Of a stretch of 46,637 bases of DNA, positions 9,434 to 22,200 are shown piece by piece. Source of the DNA: Mycoplasmataceae bacterium (GTDB taxonomy: Bacteria; Bacillota_I; Bacilli_A; Mycoplasmatales; Mycoplasmoidaceae); the NCBI GenBank assembly GCA_031275175.1, contig JAISPD010000011.1, forward strand, positions 1 to 46,637. Direction: 5' to 3'. The notes beneath the pieces are model-generated. The model was given only the letters and a program-made list of their open reading frames with translations, ran no database searches and was not told the DNA's origin. The position numbers and the translations under genes are program-made. Within the stretch, counting starts at the first letter, position 1, and the number at the start of each line of letters is the position of its first letter.

Positions 9434-10618
9434 TTAACTTAACTCCTTACTTACAATTTTTTCAAATTCCTCAACATCTGGATTTCTTGTGGTATTGATA
9501 ACTTTTAATTTTTCAATTTCACTTTTTGAATATTTTTTTGGTCGAGCATAAACTATGGTTACTACCAAATCTCCATTGGTGGATCCACTAAATATTTTAT
9601 GTTTAATATTTTTGATTCCAAAACCACTCACATTAATTTCTTCACCATTAGCAGTATTGGGTTTCATCTCAATCTCTTTAACACCATATGGTGTAGGGAT
9701 TTTAATTCTTGCACCTGTAATTGCATCAATTGGATCAACCAAAACATTTGCATAAATTGTTTGGTCTTTACGTTTAAATATTTTTGATGGTTGAATATAG
9801 ATAGTTAAATTTAAATCTCCACTAGCATTCCCCCAAGAATTCCCTTTATTAGAAAATTGTAAAATAGAGCCATTAGTTACACCAGCTTTAATTTCTAATT
9901 CGATCAAATCATCACGTTCAATATATTTGCGACCATGACATTGCGAACATACTTTGGATATTATCTTGCCAGTACCTTTACAATCAGGACAATATTCCTG
10001 AGATTCCATAATTCCTAAAATTGTACGCTGTCTTGTGGTGATAACACCAGTTCCGTGACACCGTGGACATGTCTTAATATCGTTAAGTGTTTCAGCACCG
10101 CTTCCATGACAATGTGGACATTGATGTTTGGTAGTAATTTTGACTTTACGTTTTACTCCTAAGATGCCTTCTAAAAATGTAATAGTTAGATTCCCATCAA
10201 TATTTAAATCATAGATTTGTTGACTTTGACGACGGCCACTTTTACGCCTATTACCACCACCAAACATTTCTTCAAAAACACTATTAAACCCACCACCATT
10301 GCCACCAAACGAAAATTTAACTCCTCCTGATGATCCACCAAACATTTCATTGAAAATGTCAAAAGGGTTACTACCACCGGTTCATCCTTGTTGATTTAAT
10401 CCTTCATGGCCAAATTGATCATAAGTTCGACGACGATTTTCATCGCTTAATACTTCATATGCCTCATTGATTTCTTTAAATTTCTGTTCTGCATCTGGTG
10501 CTTTATTTTTATCAGGATGATATTGCATCGCTAAACGACGAAATGCACGTTTAATTTCATCAGTCGTAGAATTTTTACTAATTCCTAAAATTTGATAATA
10601 ATCTCTTTTGGTTGCCAT
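9434..10618 (-). CDS. dnaJ: Chaperone protein DnaJ
   Basis: 394 residues; one TGA (Trp in QQGWTGGSNPF) lies in the Gly/Phe region. DnaJ delivers unfolded clients to DnaK and stimulates its ATPase. Domains in order: J domain 1-70 with HPD at 34-36; Gly/Phe-rich region about 75-125; four zinc motifs [24 protein letters not shown] and CSQCHGRK; then the client-binding C-terminal domains with [13 protein letters not shown] and IPTPYG. The fourth zinc motif ends GRK instead of GxG, a usual variation. First gene of the operon, with a CIRCE operator and a TATAAT box just upstream. Confidence 0.97.
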
Positions 10619-10630
10619 AAGTAACTCAAC

Positions 10631-10636
10631 ATTATA
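10631..10636 (-). promoter_or_regulatory. -10 box of the dnaJ-grpE operon
   Basis: Perfect TATAAT on the - strand, 12 nt before the dnaJ ATG, so the leader would be about 5 nt. The position where a -35 box would lie falls inside the CIRCE element, so bound repressor would block RNA polymerase. Confidence 0.65.
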
Positions 10637-10645
10637 TAAAAGAAA

Positions 10646-10672
10646 TTAGCAATCTAATTAAGAAAGTGCTAA
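10646..10672 (-). promoter_or_regulatory. CIRCE operator (HrcA binding site)
   Basis: On the + strand the arms are TTAGCAATC (10646-10654) and AAGTGCTAA (10664-10672) separated by 9 nt. This is the CIRCE consensus TTAGCACTC-N9-GAGTGCTAA with one mismatch in each arm. CIRCE is bound by the heat-shock repressor HrcA. It sits 27 bp upstream of the dnaJ start and covers the -35 region, the expected place for heat-inducible control of dnaJ-grpE. Confidence 0.92.
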
Positions 10673-10728
10673 TTTAATTTAAAAATTTAAGAAATGATAA
10701 GAAAACTTAATCTCAATATCGTTCGACA

Positions 10729-12585
10729 TTAATTAGAAATTTTTCAAAAATCAGACAAACCTTTTGGTTGTGCTAGTTTTAAAAAGGTAGAAGCAGTTAC
10801 CCCTTTAACTATGCAATCGTTGCCCGCATTATGAGCAATCTGACCACAACCATCAAAAGCATTGGAACCGATGGAAAATCCTGATGGAAGAACAGAAAAA
10901 GATTGTATATCTATTTTTTTAAGGTTACCACACCCTTGAAAGGCACAATTACCTATAGAAGTAGTTGAAAAATCAAAAATTATCTCGCTTAAAGCTGCGC
11001 AACCATCGAAAGCATTATTACCAATGGAAAATCCAGATCAATTTTGGTTTGATAAATCGCAATCTCCAGTAATTAAACATCCTTTAATGGTTAAATTATC
11101 ATCAGATTTAAAAGCAATTCCGTTTGATCCGTTAATAATTTTGGTAGTTTTGTTCCCTTCAACAGAAGTAATAGCATTTAGACCGTCAAAAGTCAAGGAT
11201 GAGCAGTTGTAAAAGGCATATTCACCAATAGAAGTAATTACTATTGAATTTGCAGATGCTTGGAAACCACTTAATTTAGTGCAATTATAGAAAGCTTCTG
11301 AGCCAACGGAAAAACTGGCTGGGCTATCTTTGAATGTAATAGATTCCAAAGAAACACAATTTTTGAAAGCTTTAGTCCCGATGGAAGTTATTTGTTCTGA
11401 TAACTTTATTGTTTTTAAAGATCCACAATTATAAAACGCTTCAGTACCAAGGGAAAATCCAGATCATTCTGCATCTGATAAATCAAAATCTCCAGCAATT
11501 AAGCATCCTTGAATAGTTAAACCGTCGCTAGATCTAAAAGCAATTCCGGATGATTCATTGGTAATTTTTTTGATACTAGCAGTGGAAACAATTGTATTTA
11601 AGTCATCAAAAGTCAAAGAAGTGCAGCCGCTAAAAGCTGCAGATCCAATGGAAGATAACGTAATTGAATCTGCATTTCCCTTAAAACCATTTAATTTCGT
11701 ACAATCACGAAAAGCTTCAGAACCAATAGAAATGGATGAACCTTCTGGAATGGTAATTGTTGTTAAAGAAGTACAATCTGCAAAAGTAGATCCACCGATA
11801 GAATCTATAGTTCTTCCTGAAGAATCAATATTTATAAAATTTGTGCATCCAGAAAAAGTATTATTACCAATGGAAATGCCAGTACTCTCATAAGCAACAA
11901 AATTTAAATTAACAATCTTGGTGAAACAATCATTTACATGACTAGAAATATTCAAATTGCCAGAAATACTATTAAAAGTGTCAGGAATTAATAATGTATC
12001 GTAAGTATCGTAGTCTGAATCAGCTTCTAAAGCATCAAAATCAATGGCTTTTAACACATTTTCGCTACCACCATGTAGGTTTTGGCTTTCATTGTATGCT
12101 CGTTCTGAAATTAAGTATTCATCAGGAATATATTTAAGAGAATCAGTTGCTGCTAAAGCTTCAATATTTAAATCAATTCGGTTCTGTTCGTTAGTAGGAT
12201 CAATAATTTCTAATGCAATTGTAAAGCCTCCCACAGAAGTCAGCGAACCTTCTTGAAGTTCAATTTTTCAAGTTCCAATTTCATCTAATTTTGTCAAATA
12301 AATATAGTCGTGCGTTTTTGGATTTTGAAGTGCATCTCGTTTGTCTAATTTTAAAACATTGGAAGCATTATTATCCAAAGTTAGAATAACTATTGTAGAC
12401 CTCTGACCATCAACATCTCGTAATTGAACAGGTTGACCTTCTTTATAGTGATAGCTTAATTTTTTAGAATCATTATTTTTCTTACCACAACTAGTTGAAA
12501 CTAAAGCAGTTGAACTTACTACTCCTCCAAGGACGCACAATCCTGCACACAGCATTAAACATTTTTTTAATTTTATAATTTTCAC
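10729..12585 (-). CDS. BspA-like leucine-rich-repeat lipoprotein
   Basis: 618 residues from a GTG start. A signal peptide with lipobox STSC (Cys about 33) predicts a lipid-anchored surface protein. After a non-repetitive region of about 160 residues, containing KAIDFDALEAD and YDTLLIP, come about eleven BspA/TpLRR-type repeats of the form S-I-G-x-x-A-F-x-x-C-x-x-L, for example SIGSEAFRDCTKL and SIGTKAFKNCVSL. Two copies of a linker (GIAF..D.LTI.GCLI.GD.DLS...WSGFS) lie exactly 426 nt (142 codons) apart, showing an internal tandem duplication. The C terminus has CIVKG...GLSDFW, like the end of the second BspA-like gene of this window. BspA-type LRRs are known for binding host proteins and cells. 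Six or more TGA codons read as Trp. Confidence 0.88.
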
Positions 12586-12635
12586 AATATCTCTCTTTCT
12601 TTCTTTTTCAATAAATTTTTTTAAAAAAAATTAAA

Positions 12636-12664
12636 GTAACCACCTGATTTCATCCGTTGGTTAC
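12636..12664 (-). terminator. Hairpin with T-rich tail between the ABC operon and the LRR lipoprotein gene
   Basis: Arms GTAACCA and TGGTTAC (7 bp, 15-nt loop) are followed on the - strand by TTTAATTTTTTTT. It is placed to end transcription coming from the ABC transporter operon before the lipoprotein gene. A (TTTC)3-like run follows at about 12590-12606 (GAAA repeats on the coding strand) just upstream of the lipoprotein start. Confidence 0.55.
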
Positions 12665-12697
12665 GTATTTCTAATGATAGTTAAAATTAATCTTATT

Positions 12698-12868
12698 TTA
12701 CTGATTCTGAGAAAATAATTGGTTTTTGCTATCATCATGTAGTGGTAACATAAAATATCATTTTAAACGTAGCAATGAATAAAACCCGTCATATTCTAGA
12801 TTTCCATTACTAATTTTAATGACAAATGTAAAATCTACAAAATCTATTAGAGCGTTCGAGCTTGGCAA
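12698..12868 (-). pseudogene. Possible gene remnant without ATG
   Basis: A reading frame of about 56 codons between TAG (12872-12874) and TAA (12698-12700) reads LPSSNALIDFVDFTFVIKIS, then NGNLEYDGFYSLLRLKWYFM, with one TGA as Trp and a plausible protein composition. It begins only with TTG and has no ribosome binding site. It lies in the 318-bp space between the ABC ATPase gene and the LRR lipoprotein gene. It may be the tail of a decayed gene. Family unknown. Confidence 0.25.
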
Positions 12869-12903
12869 AAACTATATATTTATTATGAGTATAAAAATAA
12901 TTT

Positions 12904-14250
12904 TTATATTTTCCCTCAGTTCAATTGTTGGACATTTTTAGGATGTTTATTTTTAATAATTTTATCAATTTTGCCATTAGCGACTTTGATTACCATAGTA
13001 GCTAGATCTGCTAATATAGGGTTGTGAGTCACAATAATAATTGTGGTTTTATACTTTTCATTAATATTAACGAACTGTTGCATTATTTGTTTAGACATTT
13101 CTTCATCAATTGCACCAGTTGGTTCATCTCCAAAAATAATTAATGGGTTTTTAGCCATACTACGAGCAATTGATACACGTTGTTGTTGCCCGCCAGATAA
13201 TTCACGCGGATATTTATTACGTTGTTCATAAATACCAAACATTTTTAATAATTCATCTATGTCTAATCTTTTAGCAACATTTTTTTGCAAACTACTACCA
13301 ATTTCAACATTTTCGCGAACAGTTAAATTAGATAACAAACCATATTGTTGAAAGATATAACCGATATTGTCGCGACGAAATTTTGTTAGTTTAGTTGAAT
13401 TGTAATTAATTAGATTATGGTTAGCCACAATAGTTTTACCATAACTTGCTGTATCCATCCCTGAAAGAATATTTAATAATGTAGTCTTACCACTACCTGA
13501 TGGTCCTAGAATAACTACAAATTCTCCATATTTAATGCGCAATTGAATATTCTTTAATACTTTGGTAACTAGTGAACCATTGTTATAATATTTGATAACA
13601 TCTTGAAAATCAATTAAATATTTACTACTAATCTTAGCTTTGCTTTGTTTGCTCTTTTTTTCCAATTGTCTTACTAATTGAAAAATGTATCGATCAACAA
13701 ATGTCTGTTTAAGACCCTTAATATAATCTGCGTAATACTCAATGCGTTTTTTGAGTTGATAAAGACGAATCTTCAAATATCGTTTCTTTGCATGTTTAGC
13801 TTTTGGTAAGACAATGTTTAATAAATATGCATAACGAATTTTCATTAAATACAAATGTCTTATAGCTGTTTTAATTTTATTAATGGTATGAACCTTGAAT
13901 GGAAATAATTCTTTTTGACTTAAATCTTCAATGTATTCTATGTATTTAGCCAGTTGTGGCAAAGTCAATGTTCTATGATTCTCATTGGTAGATAATTCCA
14001 TTCTTTTGATCATGTATTGAGCATTAGTATCTTTTGCTAATAGCTCATTATTTTGATTAACTAATTTTATTAATGAATGAATAAACTTTCGTAATTCTTT
14101 AAACTGTTGATGATTTTTAGGAATGTATATCGCTAATCGTTTTTCAATTTCTGCAATTTGAGTGATATTTTTCTTAATTTGTAAATTACGAAGATTTTGA
14201 CGTTTTCGTAAATTGGTAATTAATTCTTGTTTATTGTCTATCATAAGCAT
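12904..14250 (-). CDS. ABC transporter ATP-binding protein with long N-terminal extension (MG467-like)
   Basis: 448 residues. The ATPase domain is in the second half: Walker A GPSGSGKTT at about 247-255, Q-loop IFQQYGLLSNLTVREN, signature LSGGQQQRVSIARSM, Walker B LIIFGDEPTGAID, and H-loop IIIVTHNP. This is the LolD/MacB-type sequence that partners FtsX-like permeases. The first 200 residues are a Lys/Leu-rich helical, coiled-coil-like extension not found in ordinary LolD-type ATPases. The stop codon of the permease gene directly abuts this ATG (TAAATG), so the two are translationally coupled. The last residues (NWGKI) follow a TGA read as Trp. Confidence 0.9.
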
Positions 14251-17200
14251 TTACTCTTTTATCATATCTATCAAACGATCACGTTTTAAAAAACTATACC
14301 CTCAAAGACCACTAATAAGGAAAATTAAGAGAATTCCTCCCATACCCACTAAAAATGATCATCATTTAACATTCGCCAGTAATAAAATTCCTCCACCTGT
14401 AAAAATAATCGCTTGAAAAGCATAAATTAAGGCAAAACTTAAAGGAATGGATAATAGTAATCCTAGAAGGATCACTGGAACATAAATTGATAAAAATGAA
14501 GCAGCATTTTCTTTATCATAATATCCTAGAGATTTAAGAATCGCTGCTAATTTTTTAGAATCACCGATTAACATCACAGTAATTAACATAACAATAATCA
14601 TTACCATTAATGATACAATGATCAAAATAACATTTTCAATTTGTGAAATGGTATTAGATAGATTATTAAATATTAAATGAGTGGAGCTTTTATCGTTTGC
14701 TCATTGTACTAATAAAGTTACCGAAGTATTCCCATACATCTGTGTCAACCAATTAGTGAAAGCATTTACATTGTCATCAGAAATAAATGCATTATAGGTA
14801 GCTTCTTGATTTGCGCCAACACTAACAGCCTCCTGTCATGTTAAATATTGATTAGTAACAGCCTTCCCTGCTTCGGTTTGTCAATATCCCGTAATAATGT
14901 TAGCGAATTCTAAATTAGCACTTTGCTTTAATATATTTTTAACAACATCAGAATTTAATGAATCGTTCCCAGGATAAATTCCTGATGGAGAATATAAACT
15001 GTTCCCTCCATTCAATAAACTACTGCCATTAGTTTTTTGCGTAAATACACCATTAAATCCGTAAGGAATAATATTGCCATAAGGTTCATTGTTATTTACA
15101 TAATTCCAACTTGGATTAATTCAAGTATCGTGAGGATCATTTACTGTCGTAAATTGTGACAAATCCATTAAATCATTAGCTTTCTGAGTGCCATCTCTTT
15201 GTGTTGAATCTACCTGTGCAATGTTAAATGGTACTTGATATCAATGCTCTAAATTTAAAAGTTCAAGTATAGAATCTTGCTTTTCATTGTTAATGTAGTA
15301 ATTATGCAGATTACAAGTTTTTGGTAATTCAGGAATCTGTTCGGTTAATCGACTACGCAATCCTAGAATGTAATTAGCTAATTCTTGATTTGTAAAGTAT
15401 TCTTCACCCTGATAAGTGGTGTTTACACCAACTATTTTAAAAGGAACTGTTAAGTCTTCATTCATTCCGTTGATTTCATTAGTGAAACGATTAGCTTTAT
15501 TATTAACTTTAAATTGAATAGTATCATTGACATTTAAATGATACTTATGTTGTGCGTAAGCATTAATAATAATAGGGAAATAACCTGCTTTAATGCCCTT
15601 TATGGTATTCTCATCATTAATTAAATCGTTAATCCTCTTATTATTATCACTACTTGTTAAATTGACATATTGACTATTAGATTTCAAACCGATAATTTTT
15701 GTTGTATCATTTGAACCTACTTTATTGGTAGAAAGATAAGTATATGTTTCATCACCTTTTTCATCACTGCTAGGTTGTTTGAGACTAACTTTGTTGTAAA
15801 TTATTTGATAATCGTTGTCTGAAGCTGTATCATACTTTTGGTTAATAATTTCAAAGTTATTATTAGTATAAACATAATTCAAAAAACTCATAAAATCTGG
15901 TTCTAGATTACCAATCGAGATATCGAAAATTTTTGGAATACAATTGTCTTTATTTAATGAATAATTGTATGGACAATTAGGGTCAATTCGCTGATTTGGA
16001 TCTGTTGTTTCTAACTGAACAAAATATTTGTTCCATTGTTTTTGATTATGAAATAATTCATAATATTTACCATATAAATTATTTGGGTCCGGGTTATTCG
16101 GATTAGTTTTATCTTCTCAAGAAGTGGCTTCACCTAAAGCTTGAATCATTTGAACGGTTCTGGCATCAGCCATATTTTTACTATTTTCAGGCATTAAAGA
16201 TACTGCAATTGACCAAGGGTTTGATGTCATGCCGAAGGCTCCAACAGTAAAGTCTAAACCCGTTTTGAACATCGAGTGATTTTTTAAATACATTAAATCA
16301 TTGGTTTCGCCAATGGCATCGCTCATCATTGGATAAAGAATGGATGCATGGGTTGTTTTACCATCTTCACTAACAAAACTTTCTTCAATTTTGCCTGTGC
16401 TAAGAGTTGCAGCATCATAAATATCATAGGTTTCATTGTAATAAACTTTAGGAATACCAAAAAATTCATCATTTTTTGTTTCAGGTGATGCTTCGCCAAA
16501 AACGTTTTTATAAGAAAGGTCTCCTGCAGTTTGTGAATGAGAATCAAAATAAATGCTAGGAATCCATGAAGTATTATCATTTGATTGTACAAACCCTGTC
16601 TCACCTGAAATATCTGCATTAACGGGAATATATTGGCCTCCCTGATCTGTAGGTGAATATAAATCAATGGCATAACTATAATTACGACTTGCAAATGTTT
16701 TTTGTTCGGCATCACTAAATTTACCATATGTATTAATACCAAAAACTAGTGCAGAAATGGATAGAGAGACCATAACCGAAAGAATGATTAATTTCCAAAT
16801 AGAATTAAAAGCAACGGTAATCCTAAATTTAGTCATTATGCCAAAACTACGAAATGGGGCTTTGATGTGACGCGCAACGAAACTACCTCTAAATTCACTA
16901 CCATTTTTCATTAAATCAACAGTCTTTTCACGAAGCACAACAAAAGTTGTAATAATGGAAACCGATATAAATACCAAAAATGGCAACAAAACAGAAATCA
17001 ACAAAACTCAAACATTAAATGAAGCTATCGGAGTTGGCAGCATTCAATAATTTGAAAATAAATTTATTGCTGGATTTTGCAAGAAAAAACCAATTAAATA
17101 TCCACCAATACCTCCCACAATTGCTGGTAATAATGCAAAGGGAATCAAAGACACAGCAATTCTACGTTTATTAATCCCGTTGGCTTGCATAACCCCAATT

Positions 17201-19038
17201 TGTGTGCGACTATTACTAATGTACCTTTGGACTACTATGGCACAAATAAGTAAACTCAAAATTACCACAAAAAAGATTAAAGAATTATTAATAATTTGAA
17301 TTTTATTTACAAGTAAGGGAATAAAAGCCACTCTAAAGGCGGAAGCATTGAGTACATCATTAGTATCATTTACAAAATAACAAGCTTGAATCCCTTGAGG
17401 CCAGCTCATCAATTCTTTAGCTGTTGCATTCATGGAATCTAAAGTAGCTGTTCTATCAACATTACCATTAAAAACACCTACTAAATAATTTTCAGTTTGA
17501 TTGCCTCGATAAGAATCAAAGATTCTTTTATAAACATTCGTGTTGCCAAAAATAATACATTCTTTATTAGGATTTGGGGTTGCATGTTGAATATCAAAGA
17601 TAGGATAAATAAAATCAGCAGTAATACCACTACCAATAACTACGATTGGTAAATTAGCACTATCAGTGGAATTAAGAATTACATTCTTAGCATGGTCTTT
17701 AATGAAATTTGCAAATTGTGTTTGTGTGTAATTTTGCGTTAAATTGTTAGCATAACCAGCATTTAAATCATTAATAAATTGGTCACGGTTTGTAATTTGA
17801 AAAGGTGATATATTGTTATGTTGTAAATATTCTGGGGAAACAACAGCGTAATGTGCAGTCCAATCTTGTAATACTCATGATTGTGGTGTTATGGTGTTCC
17901 AATTGATTGAATAACGATACCCTTTGTTTTGTAAAAAGAATTTAGTTTTATAGTTATTTAAATAATTTATGTAATCACTATTATTCCATAAATTAGGATT
18001 GGATAAATTTTTTATATCATTGTATAAAATTAAATCAGTCCCCTGTAATTGCGAAACATCATCCCCACGTGAAAGTAATGCAAAAAACGCTTGTGCTTTC
18101 AGATCAGCTTTAAATTCTTCAAAAGCATTAGGTAATTCATTATTGTAAGATAAACAAATACCTATGGGGTCGTCAGTATCTGGAAAAAGCGTTTTTAAAT
18201 CAATGCCACTACCTTGCATTGGATTAAAATTAGTAATAGAAAAATTATTTTGTTGCTTATCACCAAACAAGACTACCTTATCTATCTTATCCTCTGGGTT
18301 AGATTGAACGATTTTATAAAGTTTACCATCGGGTGAATTATTAATATCTAACGATTTAAAATTTCTTCATGATACCTTATCAGTCATTTCTGGAGAATTT
18401 AAATAAGTTTGCATTGGTGTATCTGTTTGTGTAACAACATTAATTAAATCAATTTCTAATTGATTTTCTTGCAATAGTAATAATCTTAGATCACCTGAAT
18501 CTCCTAATTCTTCATCAATTTGACTTTTAGTTTTAGTAGATATATGATCTGGGGTACTATTTAAATAGCTTAAACTTGGATAAGCATCATTTTCAATTTG
18601 AATCAATGGGTGCAATAATGTGTTGTAATATGGATCAGTCGTTTCATTATGCTTTTGGTAAAAATCTCAAAGTAATGTACCTTTTTGATCATTAACATTC
18701 AAACTAATTTGATATGTACGGAATGTTTCACCTTCTGATGTAGTTTGTACAGGCCAAGGAACTCTCTGGTCATCACTTGATAATCCCATATAAGCAGAAT
18801 CTTCGGGGTTATTATCAAAATCATACTTAGGGTTACCATTATTGTAATTTTCAGCAACCGTAAAATCATGCAAATTGCCAGAAGTTGATATATCGGAATA
18901 TTCATTACTAATATTAGTGGAAACACTATTTAAAACGGTAAATATACCCACTGATAAAAATATTAAAAAAGTCAATCCAATCACTGAAATTTTATTACGG
19001 CTTAATGAGCGAAAAACGTTCTTAATAAGATTTCACAT
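14251..19038 (-). CDS. Very large FtsX-type ABC permease (MG468-like)
   Basis: 1595 residues, a single open frame when TGA is Trp. It begins MWNLIKNVFRSLSRNKISVI, the usual start of FtsX/MacB-like permeases, with a first membrane segment at about 18-40. A large extracytoplasmic part (about 45-555) leads to an FtsX membrane block (about 555-690, including ISNSRTQIGVMQANG and a Gly-rich helix). A further helix at about 735-760 precedes a second extracytoplasmic part (about 765-1465), and a last FtsX block ends the protein (about 1465-1595). This two-half layout matches mycoplasma MG468 proteins, thought to act with the MG467-type ATPase; the substrate is unknown. A TATATT box ends 9 nt before the ATG. 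Confidence 0.9.
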
Positions 19039-19236
19039 TATTTCACTAATATATCAAAATTAAATTATAAATTAAAAAGAGTATAATGTCAGTTGTTTAT
19101 GGAATCCATCAACCTAATAAAGCGCTGATTAAAAAATTCCTTAACGATTTTTGTTGTCTCATTCATTTTTTCTGACAAACTACCTATTTGTGCTAATCGC
19201 CATCCAATAAAATACAAGTCACCCCTGTAATTTTTT

Positions 19237-22200
19237 ATGAATACCACTAGTAGTTTATTAAGAAAAAAACAAAGTGCTGATCGAACATCAAAAATTATTT
19301 CACTATCATTATCATGACTATTTTCATTGATTTTTTTCTTATTAATTATCTTCATTGTAATTAAATCAATTAATGGATTTGAAAAATACGGATGGAGTAT
19401 CTTAGGCGGCACTTTTAATCTAGATGATCAAGTTAATAAAGCTTCTGTTTGACTACCTTTATGCATTACGATAATGATCTCAATTTTAGCAATTGCGATT
19501 GCAGCACCTGTTGGCATCAAAACTGCCATGTTTATAAAATACCGATTACCGGTAAAATACCAAAAGTCAGTTAGAATTGCCGTTGAATTATTAGCCGACA
19601 TTCCTTCGGTTATTTTTGGTTTATTTGCATGCGAGATGCTGGGAATGGTTTTGAAATACATCTTTCATATGCCTACTTCATACAACTTGATTACTACAGG
19701 TTTTATGCTCACCTTCATGATTTTACCAACGATTGTGTCTTTATCACTTAATGCTTTAGATGGCGTTGATAAAACTTTGATTTCTGCTTCAATGGTTTTA
19801 GGCAACACGAAAACACGTTCCATTTATAAAGTGTGTAAAAAAGACGCACGCAATGGAATCGCTGTTGGTACGATTATCGCATTTGCTAGAGCGATTGGAG
19901 AAACAATGGCGGTTTCCATGATTTTACAATCACAAGGTTATAACCCAATATTTAATGGTGGATTTTTAGATGTGGCTACTAGTGGTTTAAGATCATTAGG
20001 TAGTTTAATTGCAGCCAATATGTTCGCTGAAGGCGGAGGACCAGCACTACAATCTCTTTTATTTGCTTTTGGGTTATTTATGTTTATTTTTGTGATGATT
20101 TTAAATGGGATAGCAATGTATGCTACTAAAAAACGTAATAAAAGCAGATGAGAATGGTGAAATAAATTTGAAAAATACTTGGGTAGATTTATCATTTTTG
20201 TGCCTACACAAATTAAAATTTTCTTGGAAAAAATAACTTATCGTGGCAATGTTGATAAACGAAAGAATTTATCAAAATATGTCACACAACGTATTCAAAA
20301 AAATAAATTTATTAAAATTTATACTTTTTATAAAATTTTTTGAGAAATTTTTTCAATTACCTTAACGATTGGTTTTCTTGCGTGAATTACATTAGATATT
20401 GTCGGATTTGGTGGGGTAGCACTATCACAATCAACCAATACTATCTTTTCATTTGCTAACAATACTACAGGTCAAGCATTTATTAATACATTGCTAATAA
20501 TTATCATTGCTATTGGTATCAGTTTGCCGTTTTCTTTGTTAATTGCGATTTACCTTAATGAATTCGCTAAAGAAGGACGAATGAAAAAGACTTTATTGTT
20601 CTTTATTGATTCACTTGGTGCCACTCCTTCTATTTTATTTGGAATGTTTGGATTAATATTTTTCATTCAAACACTTGGTATGTCAGATGGTGGGGTAGCT
20701 GGTAAATCACTCTTAGCAGGAGCTTTAACTATTTTAATAGTTATCTTACCTGTTTTTATTCGCACCGTTCAACAAGCATTGCAAACCATTCCTAAAGAAT
20801 TACGTACTAACTCTTATGCATTAGGTGCAGGTAAATGAGAAACAATTAAGAAAATTGTCTTACCAGCTGCTCGCCAAGGTATTACTACAGCCATCGTACT
20901 TTCTGTCGGACGTATATTAGCTGAAACTGCGCCGTTATACTTGACTAGTGGTTTAACATCATCAAGTTCCATTTCGTTAATGAATCCTGGACAAACACTC
21001 ACAACTAGAATTTATGCACAAATTTATACAGGAAGTATCCATGATGGTACAAATATCATGTATGAATGTGCCTTTGTCACCATGTTTTTAGTACTACTTA
21101 TCATTTTGGTTGTCCATGTTGTTATTCCAGCTTATTACAATTACAAACAAACAAAATTGCAAACTCAAAGTAAGAACACTCGTAAAATTCAAGAATTATT
21201 TGAATTAGGTCATTTACATTTTCAAAAAATTTTTAATAAACAAGATTTGCTTATAAGAACCAAGAACTCCAAAATTAATGATAAAAAAATATCGCTGAAT
21301 TCACATCGCGGCCCTAGTCATACATCAAAACGTTGGTTGAAAAGAATGTCCATTATTTTCTTGTGTTTAATTCCTATTGGTACAATTACTGCTTTTGCCA
21401 TTGAATGATCAAATAAAATGCCAATTTCTTGTATAGGTTCTAGCGGGGTAAAACCATTTATTGAAAACTTATCGCAAGACTACATGAAATCTAATAAAAA
21501 TGTAGATATTACTATAGATGCTGGTGGCAGTGGGTTTGGCATTGAACAGATTGCTAATGGCTTTGCCAACATTGGTAATGCTTCCAAAGATCCTTATAAT
21601 GTTGTTCAAAAAGAAAGTAACGGCTTCAGAGATAAATGAACCAATAATAATATTAAAACTGTTACTATAGGGTGAGAAGGCATCTGTATGGTTTATATCC
21701 CACCTAAAGGTTTAAATTTATCACCAGATCAATTAGATAAATTACTGGTAATTAATCAGAGTAATATTCAATATTTCATGCGTGTATTTAGCGGAATTGA
21801 TGATCATGATCCTAATAAACTTCCTACTAAATACCAATTTTTAGGGGGATACATTAATGACCAAAGTGGTATTACATTAACCGATCAGCAAAAAACATTA
21901 TTAGATCATACATCTATCATTCCTTATGTAAGAGCTGGTGGGTCTTTAACATCAGGAACTGCCGCTTCCTTTATCGGTAATAGTAATCTTGGTTTTAATG
22001 AAAAAACAGACTTATCATCACAACAACAAGCAGCGTTTGATAATGGTAATTATGGTACTGCCCATGGATTAGTACAAACAGATGAAGCTAATAGTAGAGC
22101 TTGAGACATTTTTGCTAAATCTAATCACCCTGGAGAAATTGTGTATTTATCCTCAGGATTTATTGCACAAAACTTAGAATTAATTAGAAATAATGGTTAT

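Noticed and set aside
12590-12606. Phase-variable tetranucleotide tract controlling the LRR lipoprotein
   Set aside because: Only about three GAAA-like units are present and they are imperfect; too short to claim slippage control.
14251-19038. A chain of seven short broken permease pieces, as if a pseudogene
   Set aside because: All pieces share one frame and are separated only by TGA. With UGA as Trp the gene is intact.
19089-19412. A - strand ORF of 107 codons upstream of the Pst fusion
   Set aside because: It overlaps the start and first membrane segment of the Pst gene on the opposite strand and has no ribosome binding site or recognisable motif; it is a shadow.
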